Assembly (NCBI GenBank): GCA_002747255.1
Contig: PDUC01000028.1
Coordinates: 1 to 64,000, forward strand
Length of the DNA stretch: 64,000 nucleotides
DNA from: Acidobacteriota bacterium
GTDB taxonomy: Bacteria > Acidobacteriota > Holophagae > Acanthopleuribacterales > Acanthopleuribacteraceae
Direction: 5' to 3'
Under the pieces are notes generated by a model. It did not search any database, had not been told where the DNA came from, and was given only the letters and a program-made list of their open reading frames with translations. Below are positions 17,481 through 26,189 of this stretch, one piece after another. Every line of letters starts with the position of its first letter. Within the stretch, counting starts at the first letter, position 1. The position numbers were made by a program, and so were the translations under genes.

Positions 17481-18188
17481 CTAAGGTAAATCGGCCGAGA
17501 CGGTATAAGTCGTTCCTTTAATAAGAAAGTCTGTTTCACATATAAAGAAAATAACGGCTTCACCTTCATAGGGAATAGTGGACGGGTTCGCCAGCTGTTC
17601 CATGTTGATAAAAGTCCCATTATCAAGACTGATAACGACTTTCAGCCTGGCATTCGTCACACCGGCAGGCTGGTTAACCTTCAGTGTACACTTAATGCGA
17701 TATCCACTTCTCGTGCGTTGAATACTCTCTTCAGCCAGGTAAATATCGTCAGAAGAGTTCCATGTTTGAACTTTGGCTGGGCCTAAATCACTGCTGTTTT
17801 CTTCTTCAAGCTTTTCCATTTCTCCAGAGGACGCATTCTGACCTTTATCCTGGTATTTCTCCAGCTGCCATTTTCCTTTGAGTTTGATGACCTTGGGCTC
17901 TTCTTGCTTTTCATCGGGTACGACATCGTTTTCAGCGGACTTTTCAAGTGACTCCGCTGTTGCCTTTGCCCGATCTTTTAATTCCTGATTGTACTTTTCA
18001 GTTTTATCAAAGTCGATGTTTTTAGCAGGAAGCATGCTCTTTTCCCCGTTGGGCAAGGTGAAGTAGCAAAAACGGCCTTCAAACCTCGGCATCTCCTTCA
18101 CTTCAAGCAAGCGACCATCTTTCATATAGAGGAAATAGGATGAATCTCCCAGTACCAGTGTTCCTAAGAGAAGAAAAATGCTAAGCAT
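17481..18188 (-). CDS. Hypothetical exported protein
   Basis: A 235-residue protein with a short hydrophobic N-terminus (about residues 1-14) that looks like a signal peptide. It continues with an SSYFLYMKDGRLLEVKEMP segment resembling beta-rich domains that describe a parameter in other delta-type exported proteins. A charged, helix-prone linker (about residues 60-135) leads to a C-terminal beta-sandwich-like part. GGAGG lies seven bases before the ATG. I do not recognise the family and neighbours give no clue to function. Confidence 0.7.
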   Translation of the reverse strand: MLSIFLLLGTLVLGDSSYFLYMKDGRLLEVKEMPRFEGRFCYFTLPNGEKSMLPAKNIDFDKTEKYNQELKDRAKATAESLEKSAENDVVPDEKQEEPKVIKLKGKWQLEKYQDKGQNASSGEMEKLEEENSSDLGPAKVQTWNSSDDIYLAEESIQRTRSGYRIKCTLKVNQPAGVTNARLKVVISLDNGTFINMEQLANPSTIPYEGEAVIFFICETDFLIKGTTYTVSADLP

Positions 18189-18602
18189 GTCAGAACCTCC
18201 GTTCCATTGGGAATCGCGCTGCCTGTCGAGTTCATACTGTTTTCATATCAATTGAGTGGAAACAGAAGATAAACAATGAGACAACTGTCACATCTTAGAC
18301 CCACATGCGGGATTGTGTCAAAAACTTTTTACCACCAAGATGATTGGAATCACAGTCATACCAATAGACAGACTTGTAAAAAACGCCTGAATTCAGAGGT
18401 CTTTGCTTGTGCCGGCGCGGTTGCGTTTTTTAGATTCGCCTCTTCCCGGAAGAAGAACCGTGGCGTTGCAAAAGAAATCGACTTTGCCAAGACAGTGAGT
18501 TTCCCTGAATTCAACGCAACACAGAGGCCGCCTTGCCTGTTCGTCGTCCACTGCAGTCAAAATCCCATGTCACCTGTATTTGATTCAACCTATTGGTTCA
18601 AC
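18189..18602. other. Intergenic region without a recognised gene
   Basis: About 410 bases upstream of the exported-protein gene and downstream of the deiminase gene. A 120-codon plus-strand frame (18276-18638) lacks a ribosome binding site and has a composition unlike the neighbours. Promoter elements for the leftward gene should be here but were not identified. Confidence 0.4.
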
Positions 18603-20240
18603 CTATGGACATCCACCAAAGTTATTTTGAACCATTAGAATATCCCGGATGTCTATTTTCCCGTCGCCCATCTCAATTGGAGAGCTAAAGGGATAAATAT
18701 CGAAATACGGCTCCGCAGCATGCCATGAAAGGAGCATTTGATTTCGGTCCAGCTCATCCACATTCCCATCGCCCTGCATGGGAGGATAGACATCCGATGG
18801 GCAGTTTCTTTCATACCGAATCGAAAAGTCCGTCTCTTGGGTGAAATACCCGGTTCTGCCCTCGATGTCATGGGCACTGAACCTGATTCGCACTTGGTCA
18901 CTCCAAAACCGGGGAACCGTCCAGGAGTAGGTATCGAAAGGTGTTAATCCATCGGCCACCGTCTCCTGATAAGTGACACCTGAATCCAGGGAGAGCTCAA
19001 TGGAAACAGATTCAACTGCTTTGTCATCATCTGAAACATAGGGCAATTCAATGGTCTCTCCAGACATCAAGGTCTGACCGGCTAAATCTGCGGGGGAATA
19101 GACCAACGGGTCCGTATCACCCAGAAAATGAGGGTAGTGCATGGCAATGCAGTGCATGACACCAGAGGCCCAGGCCAGTTCTTCACAATCGATTTGAACA
19201 ACGGTTTTCCCAGGTACGGCATTTTGCCAAACCGCAAGCGCTTCGTCATTGTGAGCGGTGACGCTTGTATTCGTAAACAAGGGAATGAGAACCAGATCAT
19301 TGCAGATAACTGAATTGGTGTAGGTATAGTGCGTTCCCGACACACTGCGGGCGGGCACTCTGTAAACGGTTTTTCCTTCTAGAGAAAGCCTCTGAGCCAC
19401 ACTGTCGCAAATAAGATCCTGGGTGGATCCTGAATCCATGGGCCAGTCACTGATGATGACACTGTCGGCAGAGACGGGAATCATCCACATGTCAATATGC
19501 TGAGTGGAGTCAATGAAGCCGGGATAGGCCTCTTCAATGGTGGTGTTCAGGTTTTGATATTGATACCAATACTGAACAATTTGAGTTTCTGTTAAATCGG
19601 GGTTTTCATTCAGTATCAATTCAGTGGCGTGACCTGCCCCTGTACTCGCACTGGAAAAAAGATGGAAATTACCGCCCCCGTGAATCAGTGGAAGATCGTA
19701 GACAGGATGACCAAAAGCATGACCAAAGAATTCTGGCAGAGCATCGTCGGCAGGTCTGGGTCGGTTGTAGGTGTGGTTGATAATGGCACGACAACCGCCC
19801 TCATAGACAAACCGGGGTCCGTAATCCCTGATCCAAATGGTATCTGTTTGAGCGACAAGGGGAACAACTCGCTGCGGATCGGCTCCAGCGGCGGTCATGT
19901 TGGCTAAAATCGCGTCGGCTTCTATCTGATCATCTGCCATCACAATCACATCCGCGTTTCCCGTGGTTGTAATATGTGCCGCCATTTGATCCAGAATATG
20001 CTTCCACGAAGAACCGCCATCATAAGTCAGCAAAATAGCACCGGTAGGATCGTATTCCGCTGGACAAAGAGTGGGAGCCACGGGCGTTTGGTCACTGGAA
20101 CGCGCTTTGAGCGGCGTTTTCATTAGCGTTGCTTTTTCCCGTGCCGTGAGATACCTTGGAACGGGTTCTCCTTCTGGGTAAGTCTGGTTCGCAAATGCCC
20201 CAACTCCAAATATGAACAGATAAATAAACAGGTATTTCAT
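18603..20240 (-). CDS. Secreted agmatine/peptidyl-arginine deiminase (PPAD type) with dockerin-like tail
   Basis: A 545-residue protein with signal peptide (residues 1-17). The guanidine-modifying domain shows WIRDYGP (Asp139), HGGGNF (187-192), HID (His248, Asp250), Asn309 and Cys364 in GVMHC. These line up with the catalytic set of Porphyromonas PPAD and agmatine deiminases. The reaction would turn agmatine or peptidyl-arginine into the carbamoyl or citrulline form and ammonia. After it comes a beta-sandwich domain (about 375-475) and a C-terminal pair of EF-hand-like loops (GDGNVDELD and GDGKIDIRD) ending in Cys-Pro, like the protein at 1-213. The export signal argues for an extracellular protein or peptide substrate over cytosolic agmatine. 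Confidence 0.88.
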   Translation of the reverse strand: MKYLFIYLFIFGVGAFANQTYPEGEPVPRYLTAREKATLMKTPLKARSSDQTPVAPTLCPAEYDPTGAILLTYDGGSSWKHILDQMAAHITTTGNADVIVMADDQIEADAILANMTAAGADPQRVVPLVAQTDTIWIRDYGPRFVYEGGCRAIINHTYNRPRPADDALPEFFGHAFGHPVYDLPLIHGGGNFHLFSSASTGAGHATELILNENPDLTETQIVQYWYQYQNLNTTIEEAYPGFIDSTQHIDMWMIPVSADSVIISDWPMDSGSTQDLICDSVAQRLSLEGKTVYRVPARSVSGTHYTYTNSVICNDLVLIPLFTNTSVTAHNDEALAVWQNAVPGKTVVQIDCEELAWASGVMHCIAMHYPHFLGDTDPLVYSPADLAGQTLMSGETIELPYVSDDDKAVESVSIELSLDSGVTYQETVADGLTPFDTYSWTVPRFWSDQVRIRFSAHDIEGRTGYFTQETDFSIRYERNCPSDVYPPMQGDGNVDELDRNQMLLSWHAAEPYFDIYPFSSPIEMGDGKIDIRDILMVQNNFGGCP

Positions 20241-20391
20241 CGCTTTTGTTCTCCTTCAGAACCATTGTCTGCCAGACAGCAATTTAAGTAAATACGGCTT
20301 AAAAAGCAAGTATTCTATGCACCGTGTGTGCGAAGATGTGTAAAATAAGAAAAAAGAGATCTTTTTCACTCTCACCTAAAGGAGCGCATCA

Positions 20392-21777
20392 TTGGCCTAT
20401 TCCGAAGCAAAAATTAAAGAAATCGTTGAAAAGCAGCGATCCTATTTTCAAAGCGGTCAGACGCAGCACTACGCGTTTCGCAAAAAGCAGCTGCAAAAAC
20501 TTAAAAACGCCATTCAACATCACGAACCTCGGTTGAGAACGGCACTGGCCAAAGATCTCGGGAAATCGGAATACGAAGCCTATGTAACGGAAATCGGATT
20601 CTCTTTGTACGATATCAGCAACACCCTGAAAAACCTCAAAAAATGGATGAAGCCCAAGAAAGTCAGAACGCCTGTCTTGAGCCAGCCGGCAAAGAGCTGG
20701 GTTAGCCGCACACCCTATGGTGTCAACCTGCTTATAGGTCCCTTCAACTATCCCGTTCAACTCACTCTGGCTCCTTTGACTGCCGCCATTGCGGCCGGTA
20801 ACACGACCGTCATCAAGACATCGGAATTGACCCCCCATTGCAGTGCCGCCCTGCGGGACCTGATAGAAGAGACCTTCGATCCCGAATACGCAGTCTATGT
20901 TCCCGGTGAAGTGCCCGAAACCACCATGCTCCTGAAACAAAAATTCGATCACATCTTCTTCACCGGCAGCCCGCGAGTGGGTTCCATCGTCATGCAGGCC
21001 GCCGCGAAACACCTGACCCCGGTCACACTGGAACTGGGCGGCAAAAGCCCCTGTGTGGTTCACGACGATGCCAATCTGGATATTGCGGTCAAACGCGTTG
21101 TTTTCGGCAAGTTCATGAATGCGGGGCAGACGTGTGTGGCTCCCGACTATCTCCTTGTACACAGCGCCATTCTGTCTGAGTTTCAGGAAAAGCTGAAAGC
21201 CCGCATCCGAACTGTATTTGGAGAAGATCCCAGTCAATCACCGGATTACGGCCGCATCGTCAATGAACGTCATTTTGAGCGCATTTTAGGCCTTATCAAC
21301 CCGGAAAAAGTCATTTTAGGCGGCCAGTCCGATCGCGAAAGTCGCTTCATTGCCCCAACGGTTATGTCCCGGGTCACGCTCGAGGATCGAGTTATGTCGG
21401 AAGAGATTTTTGGACCGGTTCTGCCGATCCTTGAATACAGCTCACTGGATGATATTTACACCGTCATTTCCAAATTACCTCAACACCCGCTGGCATTCTA
21501 TGTTTTCAGCAGCAGCAGCCAGGTCCAGCAGCAACTGACCACTCAAGTTCAATTTGGCGGCGGCTGCATCAACCACTGCATTCAGCACCTGGTAAACCAC
21601 AACCTTCCCTTTGGCGGCGTGGGTGAAAGCGGCATGGGCAGTTATCACGGATTGAGCGGCTTTGAAAACTTCTCCCATAAAAAAAGCGTTTTAAAAGCGG
21701 CAACGTGGCTTGATCTCCCTTTCATCTATCCCCCGTTTGAAAAGCGAATTAGCTTAATGAGGAGATTGTTAAAATAA
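20392..21777 (+). CDS. Aldehyde dehydrogenase (class 3-like, membrane-associated type)
   Basis: A 461-residue NAD(P)-dependent aldehyde dehydrogenase. Visible motifs are LIGPFNYPVQL (cofactor and core), FTGSPRVGS (Rossmann turn), LELGGKSPC (catalytic glutamate) and NAGQTCVAPDY (catalytic cysteine). Length and the C-terminal hydrophobic/basic tail match the class 3 fatty-aldehyde group (YwdH, ALDH3), which oxidises medium- and long-chain aldehydes to acids. Start is TTG 20392, with GGAG seven bases upstream. It stands alone, divergent from the deiminase. A link with the wax-ester-synthase homologue at 39475 is possible but not shown. Confidence 0.93.
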   Translation: MAYSEAKIKEIVEKQRSYFQSGQTQHYAFRKKQLQKLKNAIQHHEPRLRTALAKDLGKSEYEAYVTEIGFSLYDISNTLKNLKKWMKPKKVRTPVLSQPAKSWVSRTPYGVNLLIGPFNYPVQLTLAPLTAAIAAGNTTVIKTSELTPHCSAALRDLIEETFDPEYAVYVPGEVPETTMLLKQKFDHIFFTGSPRVGSIVMQAAAKHLTPVTLELGGKSPCVVHDDANLDIAVKRVVFGKFMNAGQTCVAPDYLLVHSAILSEFQEKLKARIRTVFGEDPSQSPDYGRIVNERHFERILGLINPEKVILGGQSDRESRFIAPTVMSRVTLEDRVMSEEIFGPVLPILEYSSLDDIYTVISKLPQHPLAFYVFSSSSQVQQQLTTQVQFGGGCINHCIQHLVNHNLPFGGVGESGMGSYHGLSGFENFSHKKSVLKAATWLDLPFIYPPFEKRISLMRRLLK

Positions 21778-21891
21778 CCGCTTTTAAAGTAAAATGTTCA
21801 GCTTTCGCCTTTCCGTGCGATGGCAATGGGTGGTCAAATGCCTTTCAGGAAGTGCCGCGGGAAACTGAACGACAACTCTGGATTTCCGATC

Positions 21892-22728
21892 TCATGAATT
21901 CAAAACGTTTTTCAGGATCTCCCGCGAACAGACTTCATAGATGGTGCTGAATTCGCGGTTTCGATCTTTCAGCCATTCTGTGTGTGCCTGGATGACCTCC
22001 CGGTCTCCTCTGGAGGCGGGTCCTGAATACGGCAGATCGTTTTCCGCGTTGAGTGCCTGCTTGACAGTTTGGTTGATCAGCGGCCTCAGCCACTCGGCAG
22101 ATAGCTCCGCGTCCCTTGTTATCGGTTCCATCAGCTCCATTCCCTTGCGAATGAAGAGCGGCAGAAAGTTGGCAGCCACCACCGCTGCCAGGTGATATTG
22201 AAACCACTGATTACGGGATAGAGAAAGCACTTTTCCATCAAGACGCTGAATGAGCTCAGTGAGCAGTGGCGTAACTTCGGCTGATGCCTGGATGGCGAAA
22301 GGCGTTCTTCCGGGAAAGGGCTTAAACTCACGATCCGAAAAAGTCTGCAAGGGATGCATTTTAGCCACTTCGCAATGGTACTTTTTTAAAAAGTCCAGTT
22401 TCTCGATAGCAAAGCCGCCTGAACAAACGATGACAATCTTGCCGTCTTTCGCTGCCTGCATGTTTGAAAGGTATGTTTGAATGTCCTTGGCGAGTTGCAG
22501 CAGGTTATCATCCTGAACGGTCAGGAACAAGATGGAAGCGCTCTCGAGTAATTCATCCAGGGTCGAGGTGTATCCTGGATGAGTGTGTCGAACCAGATCG
22601 TGCACCAGGACATCGGCTTGTATTTCCTCCAGGCTGGCAACCAGGGCATGCCCCAGTCTTCCCAGCCCGATAACGCCTATTTTGTGAGTTGACAGACAAG
22701 CCTTAAACACGAAGGGCTGTTTCCTCAA
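21892..22728 (-). CDS. Rossmann-fold DUF2520 protein
   Basis: A 278-residue protein whose N-terminus HKIGVIGLGRLGHALVAS is a dinucleotide-binding fold. It is followed by a helical C-terminal domain typical of the Rossmann-like/DUF2520 proteins, which resemble ketopantoate and pyrroline-5-carboxylate reductases. The conserved KMHPLQTFSD segment (about residue 128) is characteristic. The substrate of the family is unknown. The start overlaps the end of purB by 26 bases, so translation is probably coupled. Confidence 0.85.
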   Translation of the reverse strand: MRKQPFVFKACLSTHKIGVIGLGRLGHALVASLEEIQADVLVHDLVRHTHPGYTSTLDELLESASILFLTVQDDNLLQLAKDIQTYLSNMQAAKDGKIVIVCSGGFAIEKLDFLKKYHCEVAKMHPLQTFSDREFKPFPGRTPFAIQASAEVTPLLTELIQRLDGKVLSLSRNQWFQYHLAAVVAANFLPLFIRKGMELMEPITRDAELSAEWLRPLINQTVKQALNAENDLPYSGPASRGDREVIQAHTEWLKDRNREFSTIYEVCSREILKNVLNS

Positions 22729-24139
22729 AGTGTTCGCCCCGATAGGGTTTTAGCAGAGGCTCGATTACCTCGTGAAGGTAAGCTTCAACCTGTCGAGCGG
22801 CCCTGCCCGTGTAACCCGAAGGTTCGGCCAAGGCTTTTAACTGTTCCAGATCCAGCGGAAATTCCGGATCTTCCGCGATCATGTTGAGCAGTCGATTCTC
22901 ACCGCCCTCCATTTTTATTTCCCTGCCAGCTTCAACTGAAAACTGTCGTATCTTTTCGTGAAGTTCCTGTCTGTCTCCTCCCCTTTTGACCGCTTCCATC
23001 ATCAGGTTCTCGGTCATCATGAAGGGCAGTTCCATTTGAACGCGTTTATCGATCATTTTGGGGTAGACCACCAAGCCACGAACCACGTTTTCCAGAATAA
23101 TGAGAATGGAGTCAATGGCGAGAAAACTCTCTGGAATGGAAATACGCTTGTTGGCAGAGTCGTCCAGAGTCCTTTCAAACCACTGGGTTGCAGCGGTCAT
23201 GACCGGAGAGAGAGAACTCGTCATGACATAACGAGCCAGAGAGCAAATTCGCTCGGAACGCATGGGATTGCGTTTGTAGGCCATGGCGGACGAACCGATT
23301 TGTTTCGTTTCAAAGGGCTCTTCCATTTCTTTCAGATTGGCCAGCAGCCTCAAATCCGTGGCGAACTTGCTGGCTGATTGGGCAATACCGGACAGAACCG
23401 AAAGAACTTGAGCATCGACCTTGCGGGGATAGGTCTGCCCCGTTTCATAGTTGCGGCCCTGAAAGCCCATGGCCCGGGTAACTTTCCTGTCGAGTTCAAC
23501 CACTTTCTCGTGATCACCTTCAAACAAGCTGAGGAAACTGGCCTGCGTTCCCGTTGTGCCTTTCACACCTCTGAACTTCAGGTTCTCCATTCGGTAAATG
23601 AGATCCTGGTGATCCATTACAAAGTCCTGAAGCCAGAGCACGGCCCTCTTGCCCACCGTTGTCAATTGAGCGGGCTGGTAATGAGTGAAACCCAAGGTGG
23701 CCTTGTCTTTCCACTCCTCGGCAAATTCAGAAAAAGCTCCAATAACCGCTCGGAGCTTCCTGGCCACCAGTTCCATGCCCTGTTTGAGTTGAACCAGGTC
23801 CGTGTTGTCGGCCACAAACGCGCTGGTGGCTCCCAGGTGAATGATTCCCTTGGCCTTTTGAGCCTGCTGCCCGTACGCGAACACGTGGCTCATGACATCG
23901 TGCCGTGTTTCCTTTTCACGCTCGAGGGCGACATCGAAGTTGATGGGCTCTTGGTGAGCCTTCAGGTCGCGAATCTGCTCCTCGGTAATGGGAAGCCCCA
24001 ATTCTTTTTCTGCTTCCGCCAGTGCGATCCACATTTTCCGCCAGGTTTTGAATTTGTTCTCGGGGGAAAAGATATAGGACATCTGGTCCGAAGCGTAACG
24101 GGCCACCAAAGGGTTTTCATACTTCTTGGAATCACTCAT
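22703..24139 (-). CDS. purB: Adenylosuccinate lyase
   Basis: A 478-residue lyase of the fumarase/aspartase superfamily. The signature SSAMAYKRNPMRSE at about residue 287 holds the flexible catalytic loop, and TLGFTHYQPAQLTT (about residue 152) carries the second histidine region. It acts twice in purine synthesis, cleaving SAICAR and adenylosuccinate with release of fumarate. Length and sequence style (start KYENPLVARYAS) are those of the eukaryote-like PurB branch. AGAGG precedes the ATG. It lies third in a run rocD - membrane protein - purB - DUF2520 with gaps of 11-13 bases or overlaps. Confidence 0.96.
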   Translation of the reverse strand: MSDSKKYENPLVARYASDQMSYIFSPENKFKTWRKMWIALAEAEKELGLPITEEQIRDLKAHQEPINFDVALEREKETRHDVMSHVFAYGQQAQKAKGIIHLGATSAFVADNTDLVQLKQGMELVARKLRAVIGAFSEFAEEWKDKATLGFTHYQPAQLTTVGKRAVLWLQDFVMDHQDLIYRMENLKFRGVKGTTGTQASFLSLFEGDHEKVVELDRKVTRAMGFQGRNYETGQTYPRKVDAQVLSVLSGIAQSASKFATDLRLLANLKEMEEPFETKQIGSSAMAYKRNPMRSERICSLARYVMTSSLSPVMTAATQWFERTLDDSANKRISIPESFLAIDSILIILENVVRGLVVYPKMIDKRVQMELPFMMTENLMMEAVKRGGDRQELHEKIRQFSVEAGREIKMEGGENRLLNMIAEDPEFPLDLEQLKALAEPSGYTGRAARQVEAYLHEVIEPLLKPYRGEHFEETALRV

Positions 24140-24150
24140 GACTTTACCTC

Positions 24151-24708
24151 TTATTTAACATTGAAATTGGCTTTGGGGGCAAACTCCATGATCCTGGCGA
24201 TTAGCAGCTCGATACGATCGACCGGCGTAAAGCGCACCGATTCAGAGTCACTGCACAAACGTGTTGTGTAGAACCCGCCCTCTACAGAGATCAGCTCTTC
24301 AAACGCAATCTCGCCCACTCCCATGATGCGCTTCAAACGCGTACCGGAAATGGTATTGCGAACCTGAATGACTTTGGGGCTCAATTGAACCTGAAGCCCC
24401 CAAACATCGATCATTGCCCAGAACAGGTAAAACAGGACGAAGAGAGCCACCAGAAAACCCGCACCCAACAAAAAGTAAGAAATCAGTTCCTGACGGCCGT
24501 CTTCAAGTAGTCTAAGCGCTTTTGGCAACTCTTCCAGATGCTGCCATTCCTTTCTTAAATGCATGGAAAACAAGGCAAATATCAATAAGTAAATTCCAAA
24601 TGAAGCCAGTACAAAGAAGCGCGTTTTCACAGAGTGTGTGAAAATGAGAAATTCATCAATTGACTCCAGCTCATCTGTATCGCCTATCGACAGATCGTAT
24701 GGTTCCAT
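24151..24708 (-). CDS. Hypothetical membrane protein with PH-like C-terminal part
   Basis: A 185-residue protein with two membrane spans (about residues 31-50 and 78-102) after an acidic N-terminus. The C-terminal 75 residues look like a small beta-sheet domain of the kind seen in bacterial PH-like membrane proteins. Family not recognised. It sits 13 bases after rocD and 11 bases before purB on the same strand, but its link to either pathway is unclear. AGGAAGG lies before the ATG. Confidence 0.72.
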   Translation of the reverse strand: MEPYDLSIGDTDELESIDEFLIFTHSVKTRFFVLASFGIYLLIFALFSMHLRKEWQHLEELPKALRLLEDGRQELISYFLLGAGFLVALFVLFYLFWAMIDVWGLQVQLSPKVIQVRNTISGTRLKRIMGVGEIAFEELISVEGGFYTTRLCSDSESVRFTPVDRIELLIARIMEFAPKANFNVK

Positions 24709-24721
24709 TGCACCTTCCTGT

Positions 24722-25927
24722 TTAGGTCAAGACTTTGACGAGTTTATCAATCGCCCAGTCCAGCTGCTCCCTGGTAATGACCAATGGAGGTGCCAGGCGA
24801 ATGGTATGCGTGTGTGTTTCCTTGCAGAGAAGACCTTCTTTGCCAAGTGCTTCACAGAATTTGCGAGCGCCGCCTGCTTCGGGATGCAGTTCCAGACCGA
24901 TCCAGAGTCCCAGACCGCGCACTTCCTTCACATGGGGTGAATTCATTTTATTCATGGCATCCAGTAGATAGGCACCGTATTCCGCCGATTTCTCTACCAG
25001 TTTCTCTTCCACCAGCACATCGAGTGCGGCCGATGCGACAGCGCAGGCCAGAGGGTTTCCACCGTAGGTTGAACCGTGAGTACCCGGAGTGAAGACATCC
25101 ATAACCTTATCGTCTGCCAGAAAACCGGAAACGGGATACAGGCCGCCGGACAGCGCCTTGCCAATGGTCACCCCATCGGGTTTGATTCCCTCATGCTGGA
25201 AGGCGAAGAGTTTTCCCGTTCGCCCCAAACCGGACTGAACTTCATCTACAATGAGCAGAACACGGTGCTTGTCACAGAGTTCTCTCAACCCTTTCAGATA
25301 GCCCTTGGGCGGAACGACAACCCCGCCTTCGCCTTGAACGGGCTCCAGCATAACGGCACAGGTGTTTTCGTTAATCGTTTCTTCAACGGCTTTCAAATCA
25401 CCGTACTTGACAAGGTGAAAGCCGGGAGTGAAGGGGCCAAACCCCGCTGTGGTACCCGGATCGTCGGAGAAACCGATGATAGTGGTCGTTCTGCCGTGGA
25501 AATTTCCGTGACAGGTGATGATTTCAGCTTGATCGGCGGGAATCCCCTTTTTGTCGTATCCCCATTTTCGGGCTGCTTTGATCGCTGTTTCCACAGCTTC
25601 CGCTCCGGTATTCATTAGAAGAACTTTCTGAAAACCGGTCATTTTCGATATTTTCTCCAGAAGCGGAGGAAATTGGTCGTTCCTGAAAGCTCTGGATGTG
25701 AGACTCAGTTCCTTAGACTGTTTAACCAACGCATCAACGATAACAGGATGGTTGTGACCTTGATTGACCGCGGAATAGGCTGCTAAAAAGTCCATGTACT
25801 TCTTACCTTCCACGTCCCAGACATAAACGCCCTCTCCCTTACAAAGGACAACATCCAGAGGGTGATAGTTATGGGCTCCAAATTCAGATTCTTGATTAAT
25901 GTATTCTTGAGCTGTTTTGTGATTCAT
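24722..25927 (-). CDS. rocD: Ornithine aminotransferase
   Basis: A 401-residue class III aminotransferase. It opens EFGAHNYHPLDVVL, as bacterial and eukaryotic ornithine aminotransferases do. It shows NTGAEAVETAIK (phosphate loop), DEVQSGLGRTG and GKALSGGLYPVSG with the PLP lysine. The enzyme turns L-ornithine and 2-oxoglutarate into glutamate-5-semialdehyde and glutamate, feeding the arginine/ornithine-to-proline/glutamate route. ATG 25927 is chosen because GGAGG precedes it and homologues begin there; an ATG 13 codons upstream is unlikely. First gene of the rocD-purB run. Confidence 0.94.
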   Translation of the reverse strand: MNHKTAQEYINQESEFGAHNYHPLDVVLCKGEGVYVWDVEGKKYMDFLAAYSAVNQGHNHPVIVDALVKQSKELSLTSRAFRNDQFPPLLEKISKMTGFQKVLLMNTGAEAVETAIKAARKWGYDKKGIPADQAEIITCHGNFHGRTTTIIGFSDDPGTTAGFGPFTPGFHLVKYGDLKAVEETINENTCAVMLEPVQGEGGVVVPPKGYLKGLRELCDKHRVLLIVDEVQSGLGRTGKLFAFQHEGIKPDGVTIGKALSGGLYPVSGFLADDKVMDVFTPGTHGSTYGGNPLACAVASAALDVLVEEKLVEKSAEYGAYLLDAMNKMNSPHVKEVRGLGLWIGLELHPEAGGARKFCEALGKEGLLCKETHTHTIRLAPPLVITREQLDWAIDKLVKVLT

Positions 25928-26189
25928 GAGTGTTCCTCCATAACAAAATCCTGCCTTATCCTGCATTTTTTTAAAGGTCGGGTCAATACCTTTCTTACAG
26001 CTTGTTGCAACCTTTACGGAGAATTACTTTTATACACCAGAAAATTTAAAAAGCCGCGAAAATGGCACCCATTGACAGCATGTTCCTGAAAAACCGGTCA
26101 GCATGAAGCCGGAGATCGAAATCCACAATGAAAAAAGCATCGAAATGCTGTTTGGGCAGCCAGCATGCTGTTACTGAAACAGCTTGATA

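Noticed and set aside
17321-17521. 66-codon plus-strand open frame
   Set aside because: No start signal and no protein-like pattern.
18276-18638. 120-codon plus-strand open frame
   Set aside because: No ribosome binding site, unusual amino acid make-up and it runs into the 3' end of the deiminase gene.
20389-21237. Long open frame antisense to aldehyde dehydrogenase
   Set aside because: Shadow of a clear enzyme gene; no motif or start signal.
23378-24271. Open frame of nearly 300 codons antisense to purB
   Set aside because: It is the shadow of a strongly supported purB; no ribosome binding site, no recognisable motif.
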